A stretch of DNA of 64,000 nucleotides from an uncultured Pseudomonadota bacterium (GCA_903885195.1 CAISHQ010000066.1:50140-114139), one strand, 5' to 3'. Shown: positions 26,873-36,337, counted from the first letter of the stretch. Numbers and translations are program-made. The notes: generated from the letters alone by a model not told the origin.

Positions 26873-27837
26873 CGAACACCTCCCGATGGATCCAGCATCG
26901 CCACCAGCGCCGAACGGGCCGCATCGATCGAGGGCGGGTCTTCCAGCGCGAAACAGCTGATTTCGCCAGAGCGATCGATACGCTTGACGAGACCCGCGAG
27001 CACCTTGCCCGGCCCACACTCGACGAATTGACTGACGCCGATCGCGCGCAATGCCTCGATCGTGCTGACCCAGCGCACCGGGCTCGCGAGCTGCCGGTAG
27101 AGCAAATCGGCGATGGCGGCCGGATCGCGGTACTCCTGCGCATCGACGGAGCTCATGAAGCGCAGCGTGGGTGCCGAGAGGGTCACGGCCTGCAGGCGTT
27201 CACGCAACTGTCGTGCGGCACCTTGCATCAAGCTGCTGTGACAGGGAACGCTGATCGGCAGCGGCAGCGCGCGTTTGGCGCCCCGCGCTTTGGCGGCTTC
27301 CATGGCCCGCTTGAGTGCCGCGGCATGGCCGGCGATGACCACTTGCTGCGGCGCGTTGTAGTTGACGGCTTCGACCACCTCGCCGCCCGCGGCCTCGGCG
27401 CAGGCCGCCTCGACATCGGCATCGCTCAGCCCCAGCACGGCCGCCATGCCGCCCTGCCCATCGGGAACCGCATCGCGCATGACCTCGCCGCGAAATCGGA
27501 CGAGGCGCACCGCATCTTCGAAACCCAGTACGCCCGCGGCAACGAGAGCCGTGAATTCCCCGAGGCTATGACCCGCAACCCATTGCGGACGCGACCCCTC
27601 GGCGAGACACCACACCCGCCACGTCGCGACTCCGGCCACCAACATGACCGGCTGGGTGTTCTCGGTCAGGGCGAGGGCCTCGGCGGGTCCGCCCTGCGCC
27701 AGGGCCCAGAGATCAAAACCCAATGCCTGCGATGCAGCGTCGAAAGTCTCGCGCACGACCGGATGCCGCTCGGCGAGTCCCGCCAACATGCCGACCGACT
27801 GCGAGCCTTGCCCTGGAAAAACGAACGCAACCGACAT
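26869..27837 (-). CDS. fabD: Malonyl-CoA:ACP transacylase
   Basis: 322 aa. Nucleophile S91 in GHSLGEF, the N-terminal FPGQGSQ and the VPCHSSLM segment with the active-site His. Loads malonyl onto ACP. In many relatives plsX and fabH precede fabD; here fabD is the first gene, with AGGAGAGA as ribosome site, and the T2SS genes lie divergently upstream. Confidence 0.97.
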   Translation of the reverse strand: MSVAFVFPGQGSQSVGMLAGLAERHPVVRETFDAASQALGFDLWALAQGGPAEALALTENTQPVMLVAGVATWRVWCLAEGSRPQWVAGHSLGEFTALVAAGVLGFEDAVRLVRFRGEVMRDAVPDGQGGMAAVLGLSDADVEAACAEAAGGEVVEAVNYNAPQQVVIAGHAAALKRAMEAAKARGAKRALPLPISVPCHSSLMQGAARQLRERLQAVTLSAPTLRFMSSVDAQEYRDPAAIADLLYRQLASPVRWVSTIEALRAIGVSQFVECGPGKVLAGLVKRIDRSGEISCFALEDPPSIDAARSALVAMLDPSGGVR

Positions 27838-27884
27838 CCCTGATCTCTCCTGGCGTCATGCTTTGGCCCGAGCGGCCGCGGCGG

Positions 27885-27890
27885 ATTATA
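27885..27890 (-). promoter_or_regulatory. -10 element for fabD
   Basis: Perfect TATAAT on the minus strand, 48 bases before the fabD ATG, in a GC-rich context. A clear -35 is not seen. Confidence 0.5.
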
Positions 27891-27924
27891 CGGAGGCCGG
27901 CGTCACAGTGCCGTAGTCCCGCTT

Positions 27925-27933
27925 TGCTATGAT
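27925..27933 (+). promoter_or_regulatory. Extended -10 element for the gsp operon
   Basis: TGCTATGAT, with hexamer TATGAT at 27928-27933, 42 bases before the gspG GTG and back to back with the fabD element. Confidence 0.45.
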
Positions 27934-27974
27934 CCGTCGGCAGATGTTCTGCGCATCGGTCGGAGGAGCAGTCC

Positions 27975-28412
27975 GTGCATCGAATCCCGGCATCCCGCGC
28001 ACGTGCGCGCGGTTTCACGCTGATCGAAATCATGGTGGTCGTGGTCATCATCGGCCTGCTTGCGGCCTTCATCGTGCCGCGGGTGATGGGTCGGGTGGAC
28101 GATGCCCGGCTGACCAAAGCGCGTGGCGATCTGCAGACCATCGAGACCGCCCTCGCCATGTACCGCCTCGATACCGCCCGCTACCCGAGCAGCGCGCAAG
28201 GACTTGCCGCACTCGTGAACAAGCCGGACGACGCCACGGTGCGCAATTGGAAGGACGGCGGCTACATCGCCCGGGTCTCGGCCGATCCGTGGGGTAACCC
28301 CTACCAGTACCGATATCCGGGGACGCGCGGACGCGAGTACGACCTGTACTCCTTTGGCCCGGATGGCGTCGAGGGTGGCGACGACATCGGCAATTGGGAT
28401 ACGGCAGACTGA
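27975..28412 (+). CDS. gspG: Type II secretion major pseudopilin GspG
   Basis: 145 aa. Prepilin leader cut after G13 (ARARG then FTLIE, Glu at mature position 5), a hydrophobic helix, and the globular end with the DPWGNPYQY and GPDG calcium-site region of GspG. Assembles the periplasmic pseudopilus. GTG start with GGAGGAG upstream. First gene of an unbroken gspG-to-gspN chain; gspC, D, E and F are not in the window. Confidence 0.96.
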   Translation: MHRIPASRARARGFTLIEIMVVVVIIGLLAAFIVPRVMGRVDDARLTKARGDLQTIETALAMYRLDTARYPSSAQGLAALVNKPDDATVRNWKDGGYIARVSADPWGNPYQYRYPGTRGREYDLYSFGPDGVEGGDDIGNWDTAD

Positions 28413-28438
28413 TCGCGCCACGACCTCAGCCGCGAGCG

Positions 28439-29011
28439 GTGCGTAACGCGGCGACCGCCGGATTCACGCTGATCGAGATGCTGGTGGTGATCACCATCAT
28501 CGGGCTCATGATCGGCGGTGCGGTGCTCGCACTCGGCGTCGTCGGGCGCGATCGCTCGCTCGAAAATGAGGCTAACCGGCTGCGGGCCGTACTCGACTAT
28601 GCGCGGGATCGCGCGGAACTCGAAACCCGGCACTATGGCCTGCGAGTCACTCGCGAGGGATACGCATTTGCGTGGTTCGACCCGCGCACTGGGCTCTGGC
28701 AGCCCGCGATCGATGATGCCTTGCGAACCCGTCGGTTGCCCGAGGGACTGTCGATCGAAGCCTGGATCGAAGGTCGACGTATCGTGCTCGATGGCGGCGA
28801 GCCCGATTCGGCGGACGCGACCGTCTCGGCGAAGGCTTCCAAAAACAAGGACGATCGTCCTCCTCCTGCGCCGCAACTCGGAATCGACTCGGGTGGTGAG
28901 TTCACCCCCTTCGAGTTGGTGTTGCGCCGCGATACGGAACCCTATGTGCAGCGCATTCGACCGGATATGAACGGCGAACTTGAGCAACTTGCGGAAGGGG
29001 GCGCGCCGTGA
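28439..29011 (+). CDS. gspH: Type II secretion minor pseudopilin GspH
   Basis: About 190 aa from GTG 28439, giving an 8-residue leader ending in TAG before FTLIEMLV. The frame is open back to TTG 28394, which would overlap gspG and give a longer leader; neither has a good ribosome site. Family features are the prepilin helix and a beta-rich C-terminal part. GspH is a tip-proximal pseudopilin. A Lys/Asp/Pro-rich insert is seen around residues 137-147. Confidence 0.87.
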   Translation: MRNAATAGFTLIEMLVVITIIGLMIGGAVLALGVVGRDRSLENEANRLRAVLDYARDRAELETRHYGLRVTREGYAFAWFDPRTGLWQPAIDDALRTRRLPEGLSIEAWIEGRRIVLDGGEPDSADATVSAKASKNKDDRPPPAPQLGIDSGGEFTPFELVLRRDTEPYVQRIRPDMNGELEQLAEGGAP

Positions 29012-29472
29012 CGCGACGTTATGCCGTGAGGCAGGTGCGATGGACACATTCGAGGGGCTTCACGCTCGTCGAGGTGCTCGTTGCCCTCGTCATCGTAGCG
29101 CTCGGTTCCGCTGCGGTACTGTCGGCGCTGACCACGGGCGCAGACAGCACCGCGCGGCTGCGTGAACGCAGTTTCGCCGAATGGGTGGCCAGCAATCGCC
29201 TCGTCGAGGCACGAACCTCGCGGGAAGCGCCGAAGCCCGGCTCACGCGAGGGCGAGGTCGAGTTCGCAGGCTCAATGTGGCAGTGGCGCGAGGACATCGA
29301 CCGTACGCCCATCAAGGGGATGCTGCAGATCAAGGTCTCGGCGCGGCCCAAAGCGACCGATGGCGAGCGCGACGGGTGGCTCGTGACCTTGATCGGATTT
29401 CATGGTGCGAGCGTGGCGTCACCGCCTGGGGCTGATGCCGTCTGGGACATCGCGCGCCGGAGCCCACCGTGA
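29008..29472 (+). CDS. gspI: Type II secretion minor pseudopilin GspI
   Basis: 154 aa. Prepilin leader ending HSRG then FTLVEVLVALVIVALGSAA. GTG start overlaps the gspH stop by four bases. GspI nucleates the pseudopilus tip complex with GspJ and GspK; gene order and size fit. Confidence 0.92.
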   Translation: MTRRYAVRQVRWTHSRGFTLVEVLVALVIVALGSAAVLSALTTGADSTARLRERSFAEWVASNRLVEARTSREAPKPGSREGEVEFAGSMWQWREDIDRTPIKGMLQIKVSARPKATDGERDGWLVTLIGFHGASVASPPGADAVWDIARRSPP

Positions 29473-30080
29473 CGCGGCGGATGACCCGAGGCTTCACGCT
29501 GCTCGAGTTGCTCGTAGCCATGTTCATTACGGCGCTCATGCTTGCGCTCGGCTACGGCGCGCTCACCGAGGTTATTCGCCAGCGCGCGAGCGTCAGCGAT
29601 CAACAACAGCAACTTGCCCAGCTGCAGCGCGCGGTGCGGACCCTGGTGCAGGATTTCGCGCAACTGTCGGCGCGTCCGGTGCGCGATGTCCTCGGTCGAG
29701 GCGTCGAGCCCGCCTTGCGCGCCGATCGACGAGGCACGGAACTCGTTGCACTCACCCGCGGTGGACGGATCATTCCTCCAGGAACACAGCAGCCCACCTT
29801 GCAGCGGATCGAGTATGAGCTTCGCGACGAAGCCTTGGTGCGTCGCGTCTGGCCTGCGCTCGAGCGTACGCAATCGAGTACACCGCGACAGCGTGTGCTG
29901 CTGCGGGGCGTTCGCAGCGTCGAGCTGCGGTTTCTCGATGATCCGGGCGAGTGGCGAACGGAGTGGCCCGTCGAGGCCAACGAACCCCAGCGCTCGCGAT
30001 CGCGCCCGCGGGCGGTCGAGATCACGCTCGACACCCTGCAGTTCGGCAAGATCGTTCGACTCGTCGAGGTCGCCGGATGA
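29469..30080 (+). CDS. gspJ: Type II secretion minor pseudopilin GspJ
   Basis: 203 aa. Eight-residue leader (MTRRMTRG) then FTLLELLVAMFITAL; the C-terminal VRSVELRFLDDPGEW segment is typical of GspJ. GTG start overlaps gspI by four bases, and the stop overlaps gspK (ATGA). Confidence 0.93.
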   Translation: MTRRMTRGFTLLELLVAMFITALMLALGYGALTEVIRQRASVSDQQQQLAQLQRAVRTLVQDFAQLSARPVRDVLGRGVEPALRADRRGTELVALTRGGRIIPPGTQQPTLQRIEYELRDEALVRRVWPALERTQSSTPRQRVLLRGVRSVELRFLDDPGEWRTEWPVEANEPQRSRSRPRAVEITLDTLQFGKIVRLVEVAG

Positions 30081-31024
30081 ACCGTGAGCGAGGCATGGCG
30101 CTGCTGACCGCGCTCATCCTGCTTGCGCTCACCACGGCGATCGCAGCAGCCATCACCTTCGACACGGGCATGGCCCTGAGGCGTGCGCAGGGCAGCGCCG
30201 CTCAGGAGCAGGCCCTGTGGGTGGCGAGCGGTACCGAGGCGCTGGCTGCGGAGGTGCTGCGCGAGCAGTTGGCCGAGCAAACCGACGTGATCCGCCCGGG
30301 CCAACCCTGGGCGGCACCACTCGGTCCGTTGGAGGCGATCGATGGCGTGATCGTCGAGGCGCAGATCGAAGACATGCAAGCTCGCTTCAACCTCAACTCG
30401 CTCATCGATATGGAAGGAAAGAGCGATCCGGCCGCGCGTGAGGTGTTCGAGCAGCTGCTGCAGGTTCTCGAAATCGAACCGCAGATCGCCGCGCGCATGA
30501 CGGACTGGATTGATGCCGACGACGAAGCGCAGCCCGGCGGCGCCGAGGAGTCCGTCTACTCCGCGCTGCCGGTGCCCTATCGACCGCCGAATCGACCCGT
30601 CACTTCGATCAGCGAGTTGCTCTTGCTCGAGGGTATGGATGCTGAGCGTTACGCCCGACTCGCACCCTTCGTCAGCGCCCTGCCCCGCGACGCCGCCATC
30701 AATCTGTGCTCGGCGAGCGGCGTGCTGCTCGACGCGTTAAGCGGCGAGCGTCAGTGGAGCCGCGATCCGCAGGGGCTCGAGCGCAACCGGCAAAGAAGCT
30801 GCTTCCCCGGGCGCGATGCATTCCGCAACACGCTCGGCAATCCGCAGCGGATCGAGCGACTCGAACGCAGCGTCGGTCTCGCTGAGCGCTCGATGTACTT
30901 CCGGGTGCGGACGCTGGCGAGCGTTGGCACGGCGCAGTTCTCCTTGTACAGTCTGTTGCGCCACGAGGGCACCTCGCCCGGTGAGCCGCGGCTGCGCGTG
31001 ATGCAACGGCAATTCTCCGAGTAA
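30077..31024 (+). CDS. gspK: Type II secretion minor pseudopilin GspK
   Basis: 315 aa, the large alpha-helical tip pseudopilin. Short leader MNRERG then MALLTALILLAL, lacking the Glu at mature position 5 as is usual for GspK. FNLNSLID and the MTDWIDADDE segment match the family. ATG at 30077 overlaps the gspJ stop; the frame is open 42 codons earlier within gspJ. Confidence 0.95.
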   Translation: MNRERGMALLTALILLALTTAIAAAITFDTGMALRRAQGSAAQEQALWVASGTEALAAEVLREQLAEQTDVIRPGQPWAAPLGPLEAIDGVIVEAQIEDMQARFNLNSLIDMEGKSDPAAREVFEQLLQVLEIEPQIAARMTDWIDADDEAQPGGAEESVYSALPVPYRPPNRPVTSISELLLLEGMDAERYARLAPFVSALPRDAAINLCSASGVLLDALSGERQWSRDPQGLERNRQRSCFPGRDAFRNTLGNPQRIERLERSVGLAERSMYFRVRTLASVGTAQFSLYSLLRHEGTSPGEPRLRVMQRQFSE

Positions 31025-31035
31025 GCCACAGACCC

Positions 31036-32280
31036 ATGACCGAAACGCTGCTGTTACGCCCATCGCCCGACGCGGAGGATCGCTTTGACAGCGTCGTGCT
31101 TGGCACAGACGGGCAAATCGTCGAGCAGTCGATCGGCGCAGACCAACACGCCATCGAAGCAGCCGCGAACGGACGTAAGGTCATCGGCCTCATTCCGGGC
31201 GGCGAGGTGTTGCTGACGACCGTGCGGCTGCCGCCGATGCCCGCGGCGAAGCTTCGTCAGGGCGTGGCTTATGCGCTCGAGGATCAATTGATCGACGATC
31301 TCGAGCTGCAGCACTTTGCCCTCGGCGAACGTGTGGGCGAGGATCAACCGGTCGGCGTGATTGCTCGCCGGCGCTTGCAGCACTGGCTCGATCGCTTCAG
31401 CGCAGTCGGGATTGCGCCGCGCGCGCTGCATGCCGATACAGCGTGCATCGCGCCCAAGCCCGGCGACGTGCTGGTGTGGATTGACGGTGAGGAGGCGCGC
31501 ATCGTGTCCCCAAACGGCGCGGCCGAGTACGCGCCCGTGGCGCTGCTCGAGGAGTCGCTGCGCCAAAGTCTCGCTTCGGCCGGTGTAAGCACCGTCGGTC
31601 TCTGGATTTACGCGACCCCCGTCGATCTCAAGCGCCATGCCGAATCAATCGATCGGCTGCGCCAAATGGGCGCAGCGCTGCAGTTGCATACGCTGCAGAC
31701 GGGTCCCCTGCCGTGGCTTGCCACTCATTGGTCGATCGGTCGGCCCATCAATCTGCTGCAAGGCGAATACGCCCCTCGCGCGAGCATCAACCCAGAGTGG
31801 CTACGCTGGCGCTGGGCCGCGGGTCTTGCGGCACTGTTGCTTGTCGCGCATCTCGGCACGCGCGAGCTCGAGTGGGCGCGGCTGCAAGGCCTCGAGCGCG
31901 ATGTCGATGCCGAGTTGATCAATCAGGCCGCGGCCCTATCGCCGGGCATCACATCGGCTGAGCCGGCCGCCGTCTTGCTGCGCCGACAACTGCAGCGATT
32001 GCAGGCCGGTGCATCGGTCGACCCGCGAGCGTTGCGCGAACTCGAGTGGCTCGCACGCGCACGCGGCCAGGTCGCCGACGTGCGCCTGCAGAGCCTGAGG
32101 CAACAGGCCGACGGGACGGTGGTCGTCATCGGCGCGGGCGCGCCTGAGGTGGCGGAGGCCTTCGCCAACGCACTGCGTGCCGCCGGCGTGCCGCTGCAAC
32201 CCATCGAAATCCGCAGCACCGACGGTGGCGTAGAGGCCACGGTGCGCTGGCCGGTCCAAGGCGGGGCACCACGCACATGA
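31036..32280 (+). CDS. gspL: Type II secretion inner-membrane protein GspL
   Basis: 414 aa. Cytoplasmic actin-like domain (residues 1 to about 240) that in the family docks the GspE ATPase, one membrane helix near residues 258-278 (GLAALLLVAHLGTREL), then a periplasmic ferredoxin-like domain. It overlaps gspM by four bases. Confidence 0.93.
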   Translation: MTETLLLRPSPDAEDRFDSVVLGTDGQIVEQSIGADQHAIEAAANGRKVIGLIPGGEVLLTTVRLPPMPAAKLRQGVAYALEDQLIDDLELQHFALGERVGEDQPVGVIARRRLQHWLDRFSAVGIAPRALHADTACIAPKPGDVLVWIDGEEARIVSPNGAAEYAPVALLEESLRQSLASAGVSTVGLWIYATPVDLKRHAESIDRLRQMGAALQLHTLQTGPLPWLATHWSIGRPINLLQGEYAPRASINPEWLRWRWAAGLAALLLVAHLGTRELEWARLQGLERDVDAELINQAAALSPGITSAEPAAVLLRRQLQRLQAGASVDPRALRELEWLARARGQVADVRLQSLRQQADGTVVVIGAGAPEVAEAFANALRAAGVPLQPIEIRSTDGGVEATVRWPVQGGAPRT

Positions 32281-32786
32281 TTCGCGGTGTATCGGCACAA
32301 CTCGAAGTGCTGCGCGAACGCATCGCAAGTTGGCATGCACAACTGCCCGCGCGTGATCGGCGGGCGCTGCTCATTGGCGCCGTGGCGGTGACCGTACTGC
32401 CACTACTCGCCCTCGGCTGGCAGGTGACGGAGCGCAACAACGCAGCGCAAACGCGTATTGCGGAGAAGCGCAGCGTCTTGCGGCAGTGGATCAGCCAGCA
32501 ACCGCAGTGGCAGGCACGCGGCTTCGCCGCCGTTCCGATGGATCTGTCGCTGCAGCAACGCATCGAAGCAGCCCGCAACGCGGCTGGCATCGTCGCCGGC
32601 GCAATCGGTGTGACGGAGCAGACCTCGCGTACGGTCCTGCTGCAACTCAACGCTGCCGACTTCGCGAGCACGGTGGCGTTGCTCGGTCAGATGTCGGCCG
32701 AGGGTGTCAGCATCGAAACGGTCGAGTTGAACGCCGCCCCGAGCCCTGGCGCGGTGTCGGGCACGGTGCTGCTACGCGGACCATGA
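32277..32786 (+). CDS. gspM: Type II secretion inner-membrane protein GspM
   Basis: 169 aa, one membrane helix (about residues 29-48) and a small periplasmic domain; partner of GspL. Size, topology and position decide the call, as the family is weakly conserved. Overlaps gspL and gspN by four bases each. Confidence 0.88.
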   Translation: MIRGVSAQLEVLRERIASWHAQLPARDRRALLIGAVAVTVLPLLALGWQVTERNNAAQTRIAEKRSVLRQWISQQPQWQARGFAAVPMDLSLQQRIEAARNAAGIVAGAIGVTEQTSRTVLLQLNAADFASTVALLGQMSAEGVSIETVELNAAPSPGAVSGTVLLRGP

Positions 32787-33550
32787 CTCCTCGATGGCTA
32801 CTCGGCGCGCTGGTCGCGGGCCTCGCGATCGGCGGGCTCGTCTGGTTGCCATCCCGTGCCCTCTCGCTGCTGTTGCCGGGCTCCGCCGAGTGCTTGGTCT
32901 GGCGCGGTACGGTGTGGCGCGGTGCCTGCGAGGACCTGCAGTGGCAGAGCGTCTCGGCGGGCGAGGTTCGCTGGGCGATGCGGGTCCCGTCATCGATCGC
33001 GGTTCTGCCTGCACTCGAGCTGCAGTGGCGCCGCGCGGACTCGCACCTCAGCACTCGACTCATCGTGACGGGTTTACGGACTTTAAGGCTCGACACACTG
33101 CGCGCCGATTTCGCCTTTGCCACGCTGCGTGAATCACTCCCAGGGCCCGTGATCAGTCAGTGGTCCCTGCCGCGAGCGGGGCGCCTGCAACTCGACGGTG
33201 TCTCCATCACCTTGCAGACCACGGGCGGTGGCGTCTGGGCGCCTACTCGCCTATCGGGTACCGTCCGCGGACGGGACCTGACGGCTCCCGAAACCGCGAC
33301 ACCTTTGGGGGACTTTGAAGGCGTCCTCGACCAAGGCGCGACGGACAACGCCCCCGTCATCGCTCGCCTGCGCGATCTCGGTGGTCCCCTCCGCCTGCGA
33401 GGCGAACTCGTCTGGCAACCGGGCGAGGCGCGTTACCGCCTCACCGCGCAGGTTCAGGGCCGCACGCCGGCCACCCGCCAGCTTCTCGAAACACTCGGGC
33501 CGGCGGCCGTAGATGGCACTCGGGAGTTATCGCTAGAAGGCGAATTTTAA
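32783..33550 (+). CDS. gspN: Type II secretion protein GspN
   Basis: 255 aa, N-terminal membrane helix (WLLGALVAGLAIGGLVWLP) then a beta-rich periplasmic domain with LSGTVRG and LRGELVWQPG segments typical of GspN. ATG at 32783 overlaps the gspM stop (ATGA). GspN is an accessory component found only in some systems. It ends the operon, 20 bases from the convergent aminotransferase. Confidence 0.88.
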   Translation: MTPRWLLGALVAGLAIGGLVWLPSRALSLLLPGSAECLVWRGTVWRGACEDLQWQSVSAGEVRWAMRVPSSIAVLPALELQWRRADSHLSTRLIVTGLRTLRLDTLRADFAFATLRESLPGPVISQWSLPRAGRLQLDGVSITLQTTGGGVWAPTRLSGTVRGRDLTAPETATPLGDFEGVLDQGATDNAPVIARLRDLGGPLRLRGELVWQPGEARYRLTAQVQGRTPATRQLLETLGPAAVDGTRELSLEGEF

Positions 33551-33570
33551 CCTTTTATTTCAGAGGGTTA

Positions 33571-34797
33571 TTACGCTTTATTCCGGTATTCTGTGAGCAG
33601 GTCACCCATGCGGGAGAACACCGTCCGCAGGGTCTGCGCATCGGGCAAGTTGGTGATCCGGAAGTGGTTGCGATAAGGGACGTTGAAGCTGACTCCCGGC
33701 GCCACCAGCACGTGCTTGCGTTCCAGCAGATCCAGGGCGAAGGCCTGATCATCGAACTGAGGCACCGACTCGTTCACACCGACGAAGGCGTACAGCGCAC
33801 CCTTTGGCGTCGACACCTGCAGCGAGGGGTTGTCGGCCACCGACTCGATGATCGCCCGTCTTGACTCGAACAGCCGACCGCCCGGTTGAGTCAACTCGCG
33901 GATGCTCTGGTAGCCACCGAGCGCTGTTTGTACAGCCCATTGGCCGGGCACATTGCTGCATAGGCGCAACGAGGCCAGAAGCTCGAGCGCGGCGAGAAAA
34001 TCCCCTGCCGCCTTGAGCTTGCCCGACACCACGGCCCAGCCGACGCGGTATCCACAGGCTCGATAAACCTTGGACAAGCCCGACATGCTCACGCACACGG
34101 TGTCGCGGACGAGCGGGGCCACCGGTACGAATTCGGCACCGTCGTAAGTGATCTGGTCGTAGATCTCGTCGCACAGCAGCACGAGCCCTCGACGCTCGGC
34201 GAGACGTACGATGGCCTCGATGACGGCGCGCGGATAGACGGCGCCCGTCGGGTTGTTGGGGTTCACGATCACAATGGCCCGCGTGCGCGGGGTCACCAGG
34301 GATTCGATTTCAGCCGGATCCGGGACGAAATCGTTCTCAGGACGGCAGGCGTAGTGCACCGCCCGACCTCGATTAAGGTTCACAGCGGCCGACCACAAGG
34401 GGTAATCGGGGCTTGGCACGAGCACCTCGTCCCCCTCATTGAGCAAGGCGCGGAGGGCCAGATCGATGAGTTCGCTGACGCCGTTGCCGATAAACACCTC
34501 CTCGGCACTCACCCCGCTCACACCCCTCGCCTGCTGCTGCATCACGACAGCCTCGCGGGCGGGGAATATGCCCTTTTGGTGGCAATACCCCTCGCTCTCG
34601 GGAAAGTTTTCGATCATCGCGAGGCGCATGGTTTCGGGGGTTCGAAAGCCAAACAGCGCCGGGTTGCCGATGTTGAGCGAGATGATTTCGTAGCCCTTGC
34701 GCGCCAGCTCCAGCGCACGTCGGGCGAGATTGCCGCGAATCTCGTAGCGGACGTTGCGGAGGCTGTCGCTGGTGCGGATGGAATGCTCGACGGTCAT
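33571..34797 (-). CDS. alaA: AlaA-type alanine transaminase
   Basis: 408 aa PLP-dependent class I aminotransferase. PLP Lys K243 in SGLSKVYRACGYRVGW, with D210 and Y213 (CDEIYDQ), the NPNNPTGA loop and a C-terminal Arg in FRITNLP. The SGLSKVYRA block and N-terminal RNVRYEIRG are typical of E. coli AlaA, which makes alanine from pyruvate and glutamate. Divergent from the methyltransferase at 34967. Confidence 0.92.
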   Translation of the reverse strand: MTVEHSIRTSDSLRNVRYEIRGNLARRALELARKGYEIISLNIGNPALFGFRTPETMRLAMIENFPESEGYCHQKGIFPAREAVVMQQQARGVSGVSAEEVFIGNGVSELIDLALRALLNEGDEVLVPSPDYPLWSAAVNLNRGRAVHYACRPENDFVPDPAEIESLVTPRTRAIVIVNPNNPTGAVYPRAVIEAIVRLAERRGLVLLCDEIYDQITYDGAEFVPVAPLVRDTVCVSMSGLSKVYRACGYRVGWAVVSGKLKAAGDFLAALELLASLRLCSNVPGQWAVQTALGGYQSIRELTQPGGRLFESRRAIIESVADNPSLQVSTPKGALYAFVGVNESVPQFDDQAFALDLLERKHVLVAPGVSFNVPYRNHFRITNLPDAQTLRTVFSRMGDLLTEYRNKA

Positions 34798-34966
34798 GCT
34801 CGGCTCTCAGGTCGGTGGCGCCCGCCCCATAGCGGTGCGCAAGGATAGCGGCTGTCGCCGACTGACGCACCTTGGCCACTGGACGTCCGTTGTATTGGGA
34901 CTTGCCCCCAGGCACCGGAGTTGTCGATCATGCAGGCCGCTCACCTTCCCTGACGCTCATCGACCC

Positions 34967-36232
34967 ATGACTCGAACAGGACACCGTCAAGTAGCCGATC
35001 GCCGAGCCGCAGCCCGCCAGGGCGCAACGCGTCGACCTACGACCCGTCGCGTCGGCACGAAGCCACCGCGCATCGATGCGCTCGCCAGACCGACGCACGA
35101 CGAGGCTGCACGTCAGCGGTTCGTCTCGACGCTGCGCAAGCGCATCATGGTCGATCTCGCGCAACAGATGCGCCGGCACTACCACGACTCCGTCGAGCTG
35201 CAGTTTCGGGAAAAGCAGGGTCGTATGCCGCACTCGGGCACCGAGATTCGCCGAGCGATGCTCGAGGACGCCTACTTCAAGGCCTGGAGCGCACTGCGCT
35301 ACTCAGCCCAGGAACAAACCTGGTGGTCCGTCCAGCCGCAGGTGGAGCGCAACGCCGCGCAGATTTCGGCCGAGGCTGCCGCCGTGGCGCGCCGGCGAGG
35401 CCCTGGGTCGCTGCGTCTCGACCCGAAGCTGGCGATGCCGCGCGACGTGACGGCGATGGATATCCACCTGATGCCGGGGTGTTTCCACACCGAGTACAGC
35501 CCGGGGGACGTCAGCACCGCGGCGATGTACTGGCACGGGACGGCCGTGTTTTCCGCCGGCCTGAAGATGCGTCACAACGGCGGCGGTGTGGCGCGCTCGA
35601 TCGCCCATTTCCTCAAGTGCAGCCGACCGGATTTCTCCCCTAAGCACCTGCTCGACATCGGTTGCTCGGCGGGTAACCAGTTGCTGCCCTATCTCGACGT
35701 GTACCCCGAACTGATTGGGCACGGTATCGATGTGTCAGCCCCGCTGCTGCGCTACGCACATGCCCGAGCCCGCTCGCTGGGTTATCCCGTGCACTACTCG
35801 CAGCAGGATGCGCGCTCGCTCGACTACCCCGATGCGAGTTTCGATCTGGTCGTATCGAGCTTTTTCCTGCATGAGCAGTCGCCGAGCACCAATCGCAAGG
35901 TGCTGCGCGAGGCGTACCGGGTGCTGCGTCCGGGCGGGATCATGGTGCACATGGAATTGCCACCGACCAACGCAGTCGACCCCTATTACAACTTCTACTT
36001 GGACTGGGACGCGTACTACAACAACGAACCGCATTACGCGAGCTTCAGGAAATTCGATCTGGCGACCGAGTGTGCCAAGGCGGGTTTCGCCAGCGACTCG
36101 TTCTTCGCGCGACGCATTCCTAACTGGGGTACGGTCAGCGAAAGCGAATTTGCCGAGTCCGCCCGCGGTGAACGCCCCGCTCCCGAGCACGGCAACGGCG
36201 CAAGCTGGTACATCTTCGGCGCAGTGCGCTGA
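34967..36232 (+). CDS. SAM-dependent methyltransferase with Arg-rich N-terminus (copy B)
   Basis: 421 aa from ATG 34967 (the frame is open further upstream). Residues 1-44 form an Arg-rich low-complexity tail; about 45-220 match the unknown N-terminal region of copy A (THDEAARQRFVSTLR, SLRLDPKLAMP, DIHLMPG-FHTEY); then a class I methyltransferase with motif I DIGCSAGN (230-237), GHGIDVS and VLRPGG. It is a paralog of the protein at 5683. No adjacent partner gene is on the same strand, so it stands alone between alaA and a cupin unit. Substrate unknown. Confidence 0.85.
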   Translation: MTRTGHRQVADRRAAARQGATRRPTTRRVGTKPPRIDALARPTHDEAARQRFVSTLRKRIMVDLAQQMRRHYHDSVELQFREKQGRMPHSGTEIRRAMLEDAYFKAWSALRYSAQEQTWWSVQPQVERNAAQISAEAAAVARRRGPGSLRLDPKLAMPRDVTAMDIHLMPGCFHTEYSPGDVSTAAMYWHGTAVFSAGLKMRHNGGGVARSIAHFLKCSRPDFSPKHLLDIGCSAGNQLLPYLDVYPELIGHGIDVSAPLLRYAHARARSLGYPVHYSQQDARSLDYPDASFDLVVSSFFLHEQSPSTNRKVLREAYRVLRPGGIMVHMELPPTNAVDPYYNFYLDWDAYYNNEPHYASFRKFDLATECAKAGFASDSFFARRIPNWGTVSESEFAESARGERPAPEHGNGASWYIFGAVR

Positions 36233-36267
36233 TCGTTCTGGCCGCGCGAGGGCCATCGCCGCGTACC

Positions 36268-36299
36268 AAAAAGAAGGGCCGCGTTAAGCGGCCCTTCTT
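36268..36299 (-). terminator. Intrinsic terminator shared by convergent genes
   Basis: 12-bp perfect stem AAGAAGGGCCGC/GCGGCCCTTCTT (36271-36282 with 36288-36299), loop GTTAAC-like. On the minus strand it is followed by TTTTT and so terminates the cupin transcript; it may also act on the methyltransferase transcript. Confidence 0.85.
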
Positions 36300-36337
36300 G
36301 CAGTGCGAAGCGAGAGTGCTCGCGACACTTTTTCAGA

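Noticed and set aside
28394..28438. TTG 28394 as start of gspH
   Set aside because: It would give a 23-residue leader and overlap gspG; GTG 28439 gives a usual 8-residue leader. Neither has a clear ribosome site, so this stays a preference.
34754..34966. N-terminal extension of the methyltransferase at 34967
   Set aside because: The extra 71 codons cross the divergent promoter region and start of alaA and share nothing with paralog A; ATG 34967 keeps the conserved part.
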